A DNA stretch of 64,000 bases from Diaporthe sp. PMI_573 (lineage: Eukaryota; Ascomycota; Sordariomycetes; Diaporthales; Diaporthaceae), in contig JAJTUP010000029.1 of assembly GCA_021399435.1 (NCBI GenBank), positions 310,001-374,000 of the forward strand, given 5' to 3'. Position 1 is the stretch's first letter. The number at the start of each line of letters is the position of its first letter. Positions 44,527 to 56,768 of this stretch are shown piece by piece. The position numbers and the translations under genes are program-made. The notes below the pieces were generated by a model. That model did not search any database and had not been told where the DNA came from. It saw nothing but the letters and a program-made list of their open reading frames with translations.

Positions 44527-44616
44527 GAAAATCTCAGTGAAGCGTTCTCATGCTGGATATGTCGCGGGTGTGGATAATCAGCATATCTATTTTCAGTTGT
44601 GAACTATGGCAGTGGA

Positions 44617-44626
44617 GTGGTGCCAC
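44617..44626. promoter_or_regulatory. Cluster palindrome copy (TG centre)
   Basis: GTGGTGCCAC, about 340 bp upstream of the NRPS start codon. Confidence 0.65.
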
Positions 44627-44642
44627 CTTTGGATGCGAACCG

Positions 44643-44652
44643 GTGGTGCCAT
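44643..44652. promoter_or_regulatory. Cluster palindrome copy with one mismatch
   Basis: GTGGTGCCAT, 26 bp from the preceding copy; the last base differs from the consensus. The spacing is close to that of the pairs at 28.6 kb (25 bp) and 58.4 kb (28 bp). Confidence 0.5.
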
Positions 44653-44967
44653 ATGTGGGCCCCAAGCCATGTGCAACGCAGGTACCGCTCATGGATCTTG
44701 GTTTCTCACCATGACCCACCAAGGTTTGTAAGAATGCAAGAAAACAGCCGCTGGATAACTGCTTATTACGTCCACATTCGGGAACCTCGTAGAGAGCGAG
44801 TAGGCCGATTTTGTAGCTTGGTATATGTAAATATCATATCATCAATATCCTGCGATTTCACCATCCCAACGAGCAGAGTTGGTAGCCAATTGAAGTGCCC
44901 ATCAATGATCACATCACAGCTTGAGCCAAGCACACTTAAGCGCAACACATACAACCCTACCATCACA

Positions 44968-47900
44968 ATGGCACCTTCTATAGACACATTCGTTTCACCA
45001 GTACCCAATACTATTCCCGAGGTACACAACTCATCAGAAGTCGAACATGCCAAAGCAAAGGCAATTGAGGTGTCTGTGGAATCGGCAGATGAGTGCAGCA
45101 GCAGCGATGGACAACAGTCGGTAGGCGAGAGCCTAGAGGACATGTTGCGGGAGCTATGGGCGGACGTTCTCGACATCGACCCGGAAGACATCGGGCCCGA
45201 CTCACACTTCTTCGAGCTGGGCGGCAACTCTCTCGCAACGGCCGAGCTCGTGGCTGCGGCCACCCACCAATACCCAGGAATGCGGATCTCGCGTGAGATG
45301 GTTTTCCAAGCGCCCTGCTTCGCCGACCTGGCAGCCCTCGTGTCCCTGGCGGGAGCTGGCTCCCCCACGGCAGAGGTGTCATCTCTTCACCCATTTGACC
45401 TGGTCGACGAAGAGGACGTTAAAATCGCAGCCGAGCAGTGCGGCCTCTCACGCGAGCAAATTGAGGACGTGTATCCAGCAACGGCACTGCAAGCTGGCCT
45501 GATGGCTCGCTCACTCAGCATTCCGGGGGCATACATCTCACAGTGGCTCTTCCACCTCGCCTTTCCTGTCGATGCGGAGAGCTTGCGCGACTGGCTGGAG
45601 CGCACAATAGAGAAATTGCCCATTCTGCGGACATCGATGGCGACTTCGGCGGTGCACGGCTTCACACAAGTCATCACCTCGCAAAAAGTACAAGTCAAGA
45701 TCATCCGGGTTGCTTCGCTGGACAAGTGGGAGCAAGACTTCCCACGGCCGGCCATGCCCCTGGGGTCCCCACTCTCCAGGATGAGTGTTGTCGTCGCTGA
45801 GGACCGAGAGACACCTTCAGTGCTCTGGCATGCTCATCACGCCGCGTATGACATGGCTACTCTCGAACTCGTCGCCAGACACCTCGGTGACATCGCATCC
45901 GGGGCAGAAATGCTCCCACCACCACCTAATTTTAATACATTCGTCTCTTACAGTCTCGAGGTTCGGAAAAGCCCGGCGGGGAAGGCATTCTGGACAAAGC
46001 AGCTGCTGGATGTTCCAAGTCCAGCTTTCCCCTACGCCGAGAACGTGGATTTGGACTCGACCCAGGTCGTCGCACCATTCCGCACCAACGCCTTGTACAC
46101 ATACCCACTACCTCACAACGACACAAAAATGAACTTCACCCAGGCCAACGTGTTCCGTGCAGCTTGGGCATTTCTCCTAGGCTGCTATGAGCACTCGAAC
46201 GACGTACTGTTCGGAGTGACGAATGGAGGTCGATACGCACCGGTAGCAAACTGCACCGGCATCGTCGCTCCCATGATAGCAACATCGCCAATGCGTGTGC
46301 AGCTAGACTACTCGTCAACCGTGTCTGACTTCCTCCAACAGACGAGTTTGCAGTCGGTCCAGATCAACGACTGGGAGCAGGTCGGCCTGTCCGCCATCCA
46401 CGACCTCGGGCCCGACGGCCAGCGGGCATGCGGTTTCCGGACGCTGGTCAACGTGCAGACCACAGATGCGGCGCGCCGCAGCCAGTTCCTGATGGCACCA
46501 GACGACGGGCCCGAGGAGGCAGACGCCATGGACTACGGCCTGGTGCTGGAGCTGTTCCCACGCGAGGGCAGCACCGTGCCGCTGCGCCTGTCCTACGACA
46601 ACAGCGCGCTGCGGCAGGACCAGGTCTTCGAGATCGCGAGGCAGCTCGAGCGGGTTATTGCGGCCTTCACGGCGCACCCGGAGGCCACGCTTGACAGTAT
46701 TGCGAACAACATGGGCAGCGCATCGGCCGGCGATGGTGTCGGTGCCAGGACCAGGAAGCATGCGGCTGTCGAGTGTGGTGTTTTGGACGAGATGGTGAAG
46801 GATGTTTCCCTTTGCACCGCCACGCAGGCAGCCTCGATGGCAGCCTCGCTCAAACACACGTCTGCATACTCATCGCAGGTCGTGTTCAAAGTCCCCGAGG
46901 ACATTGGCCGCGACGAGGTGGTAGTTGCGTTTGAAGTCCTCTACCAGCATTCACCGATCCTGAGGACACGCCTGTTCCGTGCCCCCGGCGGAGAGCTGAT
47001 GCAGGCTGTGATTGCCGAGCCGATCGACTGGAGGGAGTGTCTGGACTTGCAGGAGTACACCACCTCGGACAGCGAGCTGGGCTTCAAACTCGGCAGTCCG
47101 CTTGCTCGCTTCGCCCTCGTGCGTGGGGTGCAGCGAGACAGCAGGGTCAACTGGGTGGTCATGACAGCCCACAACGCTGTGTTCGACACGGCCAAGACTG
47201 ACCAGATGCTTCAGTTCCTGAATGCCGCCATCCCCGGGTCGGGCGAGTCTGTGCCCAGCACTCTGTTCACCCTCTCGCCACGGGCCAGCTCAGTCGACGC
47301 TGAGACTCTGAAGAGCTTCTGGGCACGAACACTTCAGGATTCTGCGACTCCAAATTTCCCCGAGGTCCCGGCAGCCCATGATACACTCAGCACCTCCCAT
47401 ACTCAGAAGAGCATCGTGCTGCAGAATCCCGCGCCGGGTTCGTCGTCGGCACTAACGGCGTGGATACACGGTGCCTGGGCTCTCACCCTTACCAAGTACC
47501 AGGACTCTGGCGATGTCGTTTTTGGGGCCGGACTGTCACCTGAGGGGGAAGATCAGCAGAGCTTCGCACCAACGCTGAGTGTTGTACCGCAGCGTATTAA
47601 CGTTGACGACTTGGATTGCAGCATTTCTCGCTTTGTCCAAGCCGTTGAGGCTCAGGTCCAGTCGGCGGGAGCCCACGCCGAGTATGGTATTGACAGCATC
47701 AAGGCCATCAACGAGTCTTGTGCCGCGGCCAGCAGGTTTCAGAACCTGTTGATCGTTCATTCTCAGCCCGAGTACAAACCTGCGAGCGCAAAGATCACCT
47801 TCACACTCGGCGAAGAGTCCGAGACTGGGAAGAACCCGAGCCAAGTCGTGCGTGACTATGCTCTCGTGCTCGAGGTCACCGCGTCCCCGGACAATGGCAC

Positions 47901-50900
47901 CCTGAACGTGGAGGTTGGATACGACCCCGTGGTCCTCGAAGAGGTACAAGTCAGACGTCTCCTGGACCACTTTGAGCACGTACTTCTCCAGACCAGCGAC
48001 ATCACCTCCGAGTCGCCGCTGCGCAACATCTACCACATCGCCCCCTCCCACTGGGAAGAGCTGCAGCAGTGGAACGGCAACGTGCCCGAGCCCCTCATGA
48101 AGGGCGTCCACGAGCTCTTCGAGAGCCGGGTCGACGCCCAGCCAGACGAGCCAGCCATCTGTGCCCGCGATGGCGAGTGGACGTTTGCAGAGCTGGACGC
48201 GGTGTCCGAGAAGCTTGCGAGGTGGCTGAGGTCCATGGGTGTCAAGACTGGGTCTTATGTGCCCCTGCTGTTCGAGAAGTGCGGCCTCACCATCGTCGCG
48301 ATGCTGGGAGTCCTGAAGGCGGGTGGCGCCAGCGTCGCCCTCGACCCGTCGCATCCTACAAAGCGGCTCCAGGGGCTTGTGTCTGGCATGGGCGAATGCA
48401 TTGTCATTTCCAGCGGCCAAAACCGTGAGCTGGCAGCCAGCTTGGGACGTCGTGTGGTTGTTCTTGACGTCAATACCCTGCGGGCACTCGCTGCTCGGCC
48501 GTCTTTGCCTCGGGTTAGCTCGGAGGTCGAAGTCATTCCCGATTCTACCGCATTCGTGCTGTTCACGTCCGGCTCAACTGGTATGCCCAAGGGAATTCTG
48601 ATTCCACACAAGGCCTTCTCTAGTAGTATCAGGGGCCACGGCAAGGTTCTTCGCTTCACAACTGGCCCTGGCTCTCGCAACTTCCAGTTCACGGCGTACA
48701 CCTCCGACGTCAGCATCGGAGAGATCTTCACCTCCCTTGCTCTTGGATCTTGTGTGTGTGTGCCCTCAGACTGGGACCGCAAGAACAATATCGCCGGCGC
48801 CATGCGGGATTTCAACGTGAACTGGTCTTTCTTCACCCCCAGTGTCGCGACCTTGTTGCGGCCGCAAGAAGTTCCGTCTCTGAAGACGCTCGTCTTCGGC
48901 GGCGAGACTGCATCACCGGATAACTTCAAGACCTGGGCTCCGTATCTCTACCTGATCAACAGTTTCGGCCCAGCTGAGACGTCCATCTGGTCCCACTGCA
49001 TCCCGCGCCCCGTCGAGCTGAGCGACTTCGGCAGCAACATCGGCTATGGTGTCAGCTGCGCGACCTGGATCACAGATCCCGACGACTACAACAAGCTGCT
49101 ACCCATAGGAGCCATCGGCGAGCTGCTTACCGAGGGCCCCAACGTCGCTGCTGGCTACCTGAACGCGAGCGAGAAGACCAACGCGACGTTCGTGACGAAC
49201 CCGGCCTGGATGCCGGCGGACCGCAAGTCCATGAGGATATACAGGAGCGGCGACCTCGCCCGGTTCCTACCCAACGGCATGGTGCAGTTCCTCGGCCGGC
49301 GCGACCACCAAGTCAAGCTGAACGGCCTGCGCATCGAGCTGGGCGAGATCGAGCACCAGATCCGCCAGAAGGTCCCCGACACCATGCTCGTCGCCGTCGA
49401 CGTGGTCACGCCTCACCCAGTAGGATCGGGGCGCATCTTAGCCGCGTTCATCGCACCCAAGGACCCTGTCCAGGCCGCCGATGAGGCAGACGACAAGGCC
49501 GCTACATCCAACCTGGCCGCAGACCCCGAGGCGCAGAAGCTCCTCTCTCTTCTCGCAAGCGAGACCACTGAGGCGATGCAGGGCGCCCTCGACGGCCTCG
49601 AGGACGCCATGATCGCCGCCCTCCCGCGGCACATGGTCCCGACCGCCTTCGTGCCCCTCCGCGAGATGCCCCTGACCGCGTCCGCCAAGACGGACCGCAA
49701 GGTCCTCAAGCAGCTCGCGTCCATGGTCCCCGCCGCCGACCTGACGCGCCTGGGCAGCACGGGCGGCGCTGCCCGGCAGCTGCACGCGCCGGGCAGCGTG
49801 ATGGAGCGCGTGCTCGCGAGGTTGTGGGGCGTCGCCCTCGGCCGCGAGCTGGAGCTCGACGTGCGGGATAGCTTCTTCAAGATCGGCGGTGATTCGCTTT
49901 CTGCGATGCGTCTTGTGTCTCTGGCCAGGCGTGAGGGTGTCAAGATTTCTGTGGAGCAGATCTTCAAGATGTCTGTTCTTCAGGACATGGCGCGGGTGGC
50001 CGTTGTGGCGGACAACGAACATGAGGACGATGAGGTTGCTGATGAATCGCCCTCGAGCATGGTCGTTGCCCCTTATGCAGCAGTTGGGGGCGTCGAAGCA
50101 GTCAAGGCCGGTCTTCTCGAATCCGCGGCGGACCAGCTCGGCATAGATGAGAGCGATATCGAAGATATCTATCCCTGCACGCCCCTCCAAGAAGGACTCT
50201 TGGCCGTCTCCCAGGATGCTAAAGGAAGTTACGTCGCCCAGATGGTGCACGAGCTATCCCCTGACACCGATCTCCCCCGGTTCCAGAAGGCCTGGTCCAC
50301 ACTGCTGGATGACTGGCCAATTTTGAGGACGCGTTTCTTCCCATCGCTCCTGGATGATGGTAGTGTTCGCTTGATGCAGGCCGTCGTTAAGACCAAGCCC
50401 CGTTGGCTCAAGCCTCGCACCTTGAATGACTACCTGAAACTCGACGCGAGGGACAAGATGCAGACTGGTGACGGCATGCTGAGGCTGGCAGCGTTCCAGG
50501 ACAAGAAGACACAGAAGCTCTACTTTGTCATGACTATCCACCACGCCGTGTATGATGGCTGGATGCTGGGACTGCTCTTGACAGCCCTGAGGCGAGCGTA
50601 TTCCGGCATGCCAAAGCCGGTGACCGTCCCTTACAACGTCTTCATCAACCGACTCGAAGCCACTGACGCCGAGAAGAGCCAGAGCTTCTGGCAGCGCTAC
50701 GTCAGCGGTGCTCCCCGTCTGTCATGGCCTGAGTTGCCTACACTGGACTTCCGACCCAGGTCCAACTGCGTCCAGACGATCACTTCGCCCCTGCCCAGTG
50801 ATCGCAGCTCCATGAGCTTCACGCCGACGACCTGGCTTCGGACGGCCTTCGCCATCCTTCTCGGTGCATACTCGTGCACCGATGATGTTGTTTTCGCTTC

Positions 50901-53900
50901 CAGCGTGTACGGTCGCGCCTCCGGCCTGTTGTCGTCGGCCGAGCTGGTTGCTGGTCCGACACTGGCCACGATCCCAGTCCGCGTCGGCATTGAGCGCGAG
51001 AAGCTTGTCAGTGAGCTCATGGCGGAGGTGCAGGCCGAGTCCGCAACTATGCTAGCCCACGAGCAACACGGCATGCAGAACATCAGGCGTTACAACATGG
51101 AGGCGCTGGCCAGCGTCGACGCGCAGAGCTTGCTTGTCGTCCAGATCGACGAGCCTCACGCAGCGGCGCCCCAGAACGTGGACTCGGAGGCGGCTGATGA
51201 GCTCAAGTTCACATCGACGCCGCCTTCGGACCTGGAGAATGGCTTCCTGAGCTGTGCTCTCGTCCTCGAGGCGACAGTCTCGGCCAACGGGCTGCACATC
51301 GTTGCCACTCACGACGACAAGGTGCTTCAGCCTGACGAAGTGCAGAGGTTCCTCCGCCAGATGACCCACATTGTGGGCCAGCTGTGCAGTGACGCCCCAG
51401 ACGGCCGCCGCGTCGCTGATCTGAGCCTCGCAGCACCTGAGGATTTGGAGGAGATGCACGAGTGGAACGGGCCTGTCGCAGAACCAAAGAAGGCTCTGGT
51501 CCACGAACTCTTCCACGAGCAGGCCGAGGACCAGCCTGATGCCGAGGCTCTGGTCTCCTGGGAGGGAATGCTGACGTTCCAGGAGCTGGATGATCTCTCG
51601 ACACGCCTGGCAGGCCATCTGTGGGATTCTTGTGGTCTGCGTCCAGGGATGCATGTGCCACTCATCTTCGAGAAAAGCATGTGGGCGGTCGTTGCAATGA
51701 TGGCCGTGCTCAAGGTTGGAGCTGCCAACGTCGCACTCAACCCAGCGCAGCCACCCGAGACTCTGAAGTCACTCTTCTCTGACGTTGATGCTGAGTTCGT
51801 GCTTTGCAGCGAGCAGAACTTGTCTCTGACTCAGGCCAACTTTACTAAATATTTCTGCGTCGGCCCATCAATCCAACAAGACGGTGCCTTGACCGGTGAG
51901 AATGGGGCCGGAGGCAGCATCCGTCCCGATCACCTGGCCTTCCTTCTCTTCACGAGTGGCAGCACCGGTAAACCCAAGGCCATCATGATTGACCATTATG
52001 CATTCAGCAGCAGCATGCGCGGCCACGGCGAGACACTGTGCTACAACAAAGGGGGAAGGAACTTACAGTTCACGGCATATACCTCCGACGTGAGCATAGG
52101 CGAGATCTTCACATCTCTGACACGCGGCGCCACGGTAAGCGTCACTTCACCCCATTCACCCCTTCAACGTTGCTAACCTAGATACCAGGTTTGCATTCCC
52201 TCAGACGAAGAGCGGATGAACGATCTGGCTGGTGCCATGGAGCGCATGCGCGTTGACTGGGCATTCCTGACACCCAGTGTTGCATCTCTGCTGAACCCGG
52301 ATCACGTACCAACCCTCCGAACGCTGTTGTACGGAGGCGAGACAGCCACCGTCACCAACGTGAAGACGTGGGCCAACAGACTGCATCTCATCAATTCTTT
52401 TGGTCCGGCAGAGACGTCCATCTGGAGTCATGCGCACCCCCACTTTACCGAGACCGACATTGGCTCTGATATCGGCTGGTCTATGGGATGCGCCACCTGG
52501 ATTGTCGACCCAGATGACTACAGCCGCCTCATGCCCATCGGTGCTATCGGCGAGCTGGTAGTGGAGGGCCCCAACGTGGCGGCCGGGTATTACAAGAACC
52601 CGGAGAAGACGCAGCACGCCTTCGTCAAGAGCCTGCCCTTCCTCCCGGAGGACAGGCGCAACCGCATCTACCGCATGGGCGACCTGGCACGCTGGATGCC
52701 GGGCGGTCGGGTGCAGTTCCTGGGCCGCAAGGACACCCAGGTCAAGCTGCACGGTCTCAAGGTGGACGTGGGCGAGGTCGAGAACAAGATCCGCGTCGCC
52801 ATGGACGGTGGCGTCGGCCTCGAGGTCGCCGTGGAGATGATCGAGAACCCGTCCGACTCGTCGGACTCGCGCCTGATCGCTTTCATGAACACCACGCCGG
52901 TCGGGCAGCCCCAGGACCGCAACAACGTGACCGTCGTCAACGACGACGCAACGCTGCAGGCCTTTGTTGAGGGCACCAAGAGCCTGCGGGCCGACCTCGC
53001 AGCCGTCCTGCCCGCGTTCACAATCCCCAGCTTCTTCGTGCCCCTGACCAGCATGCCTCTCAACGCATCCGCCAAGACTGACAGGAAGCGCCTGCGCGCC
53101 ATCGTCGTGGAACTGGGCTTCGCGAGCCTAGCCCGCTTTGCCCTCTCTGCCCAGCGCGACGTGCAGCCGCCGAAGACCAAGACGGAGAAGCTGCTGCACA
53201 AGATGTGGTGCACGGTGCTCGGCCTTGCTCCTGAGGACTTTGGCGTGGAGGCTGACTTCTTCGAGTGCGGTGGCGACTCCATCGCTGCTATGAAGATGGC
53301 TTCACTGGCACGTGCGGGCAAAGTGTCCCTGGCGGTGCAGGACGTGTACGACAACCCTGTTCTCGGGGCGTTGTCTCGTCTGTTGGAAGGCAGGTCTGGT
53401 GTGCCTCAAAGCGAGGCGCTTCCCGAGGTTGCGCCTTTCTCTCTGCTGCCCCAGTCAGCCAACACCGAGCTGTTGAAGATCAGGGCAGCAGATCTTTGTG
53501 GCTCGCAGCCGCAGGATGTGGTTGATATTTACCCATTGACCGCAATACAGCGTTCCATTGTGGACCAGACTCTTTCCCGCCCGGGAGCTTTCTGGCTGCA
53601 TAACGTCTTCGAGATTCCTGAGACTGTTGATGTTGGTCGTCTCGAGCGAGCATGGCGCCGTGTCGTGTCAGCGCACGCCATCCTGCGCACGCGTATCATC
53701 AAGACTCGCGAGGGTGAGCTTGTGCAGGCAGTCATTGCATCGCCAGACGAGGTCATGCACGCGGATTGTCCCTCAACAGATGTCGACACTTTCATCGCGG
53801 CCGACAAGCGCAGAGAGCTGGGCTTCGGAAGGCCTCTGACACGCGCTGCTTTGCTCAACAAGAAGTGGTTCATCCTGGCGCTGCATCACTCGACTTACGA

Positions 53901-54867
53901 TGCCTGGTCGATGAGCAAGGTTTTCGAATCTCTCGAGCTGGAGTATGCTCGCCTCGCGGAAGAGACCACTACCGGGGAGCACGACATCGTCCGGGAGCAG
54001 GTCAGCTTCAACCACTTCGTCAAGGCACTCCAAGAGCAAGACAAGGAGGCATCCACTGCTTTCTGGCGCGACACAATGGCCGGTGTATCAACACGGCCAT
54101 TCATCCCCCTCAAGCCAGCAGAGGACCGCTCGACAAGATGCCTCCTGCAACACACCATCACCCTACCTCCCTCGACAACCCCAACGCGCACCCACGGGAC
54201 GCAAGCCGAGCTGGCCTACGCCGCGATAGGCCTGGCCCTGCACCAGCAGCTCCAGACCCCAGACACGGTGCTCCGCCTCGTGTCGACTGGCCGCACGTCC
54301 CAGACCATCCCGAGCGTCGAGGACCTCGTCGGCCCGACGGTCACGATCGCGCCGCTGCGCATGTCCCACCACTCGGACAGCACCGCGAAGCTGGGCGGCT
54401 TCGTCTCGCACGTGCGCGACCAGCTGCGCGCCCTCGCCCCCCACGAGCACTTCGGCTTCGAGGATGCCGCGCGCGCGGGCGGGCCGGACGCCGAGGCCGC
54501 GTGTGCCGTGGCCCCGCAGGTCGTCGTGCACCCGTTCGACCCGTACGCCGAGCAGGCGGCGGGCGGGATCGGGCTCAAGAGGCGGGAGCTCTCTGTCTTC
54601 AATGACGATGGGGCTCCGTTTACCATTGACGTCTCTCTGGTTTCGAAGGGTAAGGTGCTGGAGGGCATGAACGTGCGCGCGTTGTTTTCCGACTCGGTGA
54701 TTGAGGAGCAGGGCGTGAGGCGCCTTGTCGCCGTGCTGGATGCTGTTGTCCGACTCATGGTTGAGGCCAAGGATGACGTTTCTGTTTCTGAGCTCCTTGC
54801 TGCTGTTGGGTATCCGGATTTGGAGAAGGCGCAGCGGGAGATGACCCTGACAAGGGCTATGAGGTAG
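44968..54867 (+). CDS. Nonribosomal peptide synthetase, T-C-C*-A-T-C-A-T-C
   Basis: Model: exons 44968-52134 and 52189-54867 (3281 aa); the 54-nt intron lies inside the second A domain. Domains in order: T0 with Ser88 (ELGGNSL); C1 ~135-560 with HHAAYD (H290, H291); C2 ~590-1030, where the motif is HNAVFD (N736 replaces the second His), so probably inactive; A1 ~1045-1580 (FTSGSTGMPKG, YRSGDLARF, KTDRK); T1 Ser1643 (IGGDSL); C3 ~1700-2155 with HHAVYDG; A2 ~2178-2690 (FTSGSTGKPKA); T2 Ser2753 (CGGDSI); C4 ~2800-3240 with HHSTYDAW. There is no E, TE or reductase domain. The free T0 must be loaded by another enzyme, perhaps with the acyl chain of the clustered FAS. By my alignment the A1 code is DVGFVGSIW and A2 is DVGFLGSIW, so both should select the same or similar residues. 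The terminal C domain is probably the release or cyclisation domain. Confidence 0.93.
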
Positions 54868-55380
54868 TGAGTGTTCGATAGATTGGGCCTGAAACTTTTG
54901 TACAATAGGTGGCTTGGGAATGGAGTTCAGGGGGGGGGCATTGGGTTTTGACTTCCACTCGGAACTTTCTTTTATTTGGGCACAGACACGCAAGGACTAC
55001 GGCAACTTTCTTTTATTTGGGCACAGACACGCAAGGACTACGGCAACTTTCTTTTGTCATTTCATAATCAAATACGATTTGTTTCTTCCAAAACTCCGCA
55101 TTCCCTCACTGTAGCAAGACTTGGAGGTGCTTCTGCTATATATACCAGTGCCGCCCCTGAGTGCCATTGGCATCTTTCATCTTGCTTATAGTATAGGAAT
55201 ACGGGCAATGATTCTGATCAATACTGTCAATTTCAACCATTCCAGTCAATGACCTGCACAGCAGACGGACTTTGATCCTTGAGACTGAACACCATTTACA
55301 AAATTTCAACATCGCAATTTTTGCTGTATATTCTAATGGCATCTAAATACTTCGTTCGTTCTATTACCCTATTTCCACAC
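54868..55380. other. Convergent intergenic region after the NRPS
   Basis: This lies between the 3' ends of the NRPS (plus) and the second hydrolase (minus). It holds 9 G at 54930-54938 and the 41-bp tandem repeat listed separately. There is no gene. Confidence 0.6.
54963..55055 (+). repeat. 41-bp tandem repeat, about 2.3 copies
   Basis: A 41-bp unit starting AACTTTCTTTTATTTGGGCA is repeated exactly at 54963 and 55004, with a third partial copy from 55045 (AACTTTCTTTT). It lies about 100 bp past the NRPS stop codon, probably in its 3' untranslated region. Confidence 0.9.
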
Positions 55381-56358
55381 TCAAAACCCTTCGAGCATGC
55401 AAGACTCCCACAAGCTCGACACTTCGTCAGCCACGAGCTTGGGCTCGGTAGCTATTACCGCATGCCCGCTTCCTGATGCTTGAACAAAACGACTGCTTGC
55501 TGAAAGGAGCATCTGTTGCCTCTGGAGCTCGCAGTCAAGTTCGTCGAATCGGGAATCCACAAATTCGCTGACTTTTGACAGCTCCCGCCTGGCTTCTCCG
55601 TGGACGCCCGCCTGCTGGGTAGCGGAAATAACACGTCGGTAGTCCCGTTTCGTATCACCCCGTATGACACTCACAGGTCTCATCATGAGGGCCATCATCT
55701 CCAGTTGCTTCTTATCAGCAAGGTCTTGGGAGCTTTGTGGTACTGCTTCCATCTCTCGCGCCATGGTCCTCACTTTGGACTCCCGCTCGGCATCCAGCGT
55801 CAACAGACTCAGTTCTTCTGGCGTATAATGATCTCGCCCGGCAAGCAATCCCGTCATGTCGAGCAACGTCAACCTGTCCGGCCCTGCGAGTTCCACAAGA
55901 GGAAGAAGCGGCTCCCGTAGCGTCTTATGTGTGTTCTCCTGGTTTGCATCGACCAGGACCATCCCCACGACAGCGTCCGACCCTGCAGCCGCGAGAACTT
56001 CCCGAGCCACAATCCCGCCGTACGAGTGCGCCACCAGGATGTAGGGAGGTTCGACCCCGGCGGAGGCGAGCACATCCAACAGCTCTGCCGCCATGGTGCT
56101 TGCCGAGCGAGTTGACGATGCCGCGGGGCTACGGCCGTAGCCAGCCCTGTCGTAGCGGTAGCTGCGTATGCGGGAGTCCAGGAGTCGCTGTACTGGGGCC
56201 CAGCTTGAGCTGCTTGCCCCCATGCCTGCTTCGAAGATGACGACTGGCTGGCCTGGTGTCCTTGCTGGTCCCTTGCACGCGAGGAAGAGCTCCGTGCCGG
56301 AGGCCCCTTTCACGATGGCTTCCATGGGAGTAGTTCCGGTCGACCAGTCGAGGCTCAT
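55381..56358 (-). CDS. Alpha/beta hydrolase 2 (cluster-associated)
   Basis: This is a single exon of 326 codons from the ATG at 56358; the frame is open a little further up but without an ATG. The fold is clear: IFEAGMGASSSSW (oxyanion region), YRYDRAGYGRSP, nucleophile elbow VAHSYGG with Ser112, LVDANQEN after the next strand, and the catalytic histidine in GSGHAVIATEP near the C terminus. It belongs to a different branch of the superfamily from the hydrolase at 29.6-30.6 kb. There is no signal peptide. It is divergent from the oxygenase-like gene and shares two palindromes with it. As the NRPS has no thioesterase, this enzyme could act as a stand-alone editing or release hydrolase; that is inference only. 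Confidence 0.83.
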   Translation of the reverse strand: MSLDWSTGTTPMEAIVKGASGTELFLACKGPARTPGQPVVIFEAGMGASSSSWAPVQRLLDSRIRSYRYDRAGYGRSPAASSTRSASTMAAELLDVLASAGVEPPYILVAHSYGGIVAREVLAAAGSDAVVGMVLVDANQENTHKTLREPLLPLVELAGPDRLTLLDMTGLLAGRDHYTPEELSLLTLDAERESKVRTMAREMEAVPQSSQDLADKKQLEMMALMMRPVSVIRGDTKRDYRRVISATQQAGVHGEARRELSKVSEFVDSRFDELDCELQRQQMLLSASSRFVQASGSGHAVIATEPKLVADEVSSLWESCMLEGF

Positions 56359-56676
56359 GCTGTCGTTGAACGTGTGCAATCCTCCACTGATCTGAATTCT
56401 TGGCTATGTTGTTCCCTGTTGAGAATGTGACCAACGTAGGAGGACTGCAATCGCGTTTTTGGTAGGCCGAATGCACTATGTTTCTTTTCCCGGCTAGTTC
56501 ATCCGCAGTACAGCTTCAGCCAGTCTAAGAAAGGCTCATCATGTTTTGACATCTTCGACTGGTTGCATCGTCAAAATCGGCACTCTATCGCTTCCCGACC
56601 ACTGCATGCTCCTGCAGTTGGGTTTCACACATGCACGTCTGCATCACGGCTGCATGACCCACTGAAGTACACTCAA

Positions 56677-56686
56677 GTGGTTCCAC
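56677..56686. promoter_or_regulatory. Cluster palindrome copy (TT centre)
   Basis: GTGGTTCCAC, 319 bp upstream of hydrolase 2 and about 270 bp upstream of the oxygenase-like gene. Confidence 0.65.
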
Positions 56687-56758
56687 CTCCACCGGTTCGT
56701 TGATTCCAAACCCCACTTGTTTACGGGCCCAAAACACCGAGTTATTCATCCAAATTCG

Positions 56759-56768
56759 GTGGTGCCAC
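56759..56768. promoter_or_regulatory. Cluster palindrome copy (TG centre)
   Basis: GTGGTGCCAC, about 190 bp upstream of the oxygenase-like gene. Confidence 0.65.

Larger units (their letters stand above)
44207..44967. other. Divergent promoter, oxidoreductase / NRPS
   Basis: This 760-bp shared promoter carries three copies of the palindrome. The frame upstream of the NRPS ATG is open back to 44599 but spans the two inner palindromes (44617-44652), so I treat it as 5' leader. The sequence just before the ATG (CATCACAATGG) is a good fungal start context. Confidence 0.6.

Noticed and set aside
44599..44967. Open frame continuous with the NRPS on its 5' side, adding 123 codons
   Set aside because: It contains two promoter palindromes, has no domain features, and the ATG at 44968 has a much better start context directly before the T domain.
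47536..48420. Long minus-strand open frame inside the NRPS (294 codons); similar ones at 54163-54993 and 61404-62513
   Set aside because: These are antisense shadows of GC-rich coding sequence with codon bias; they have no domain features.
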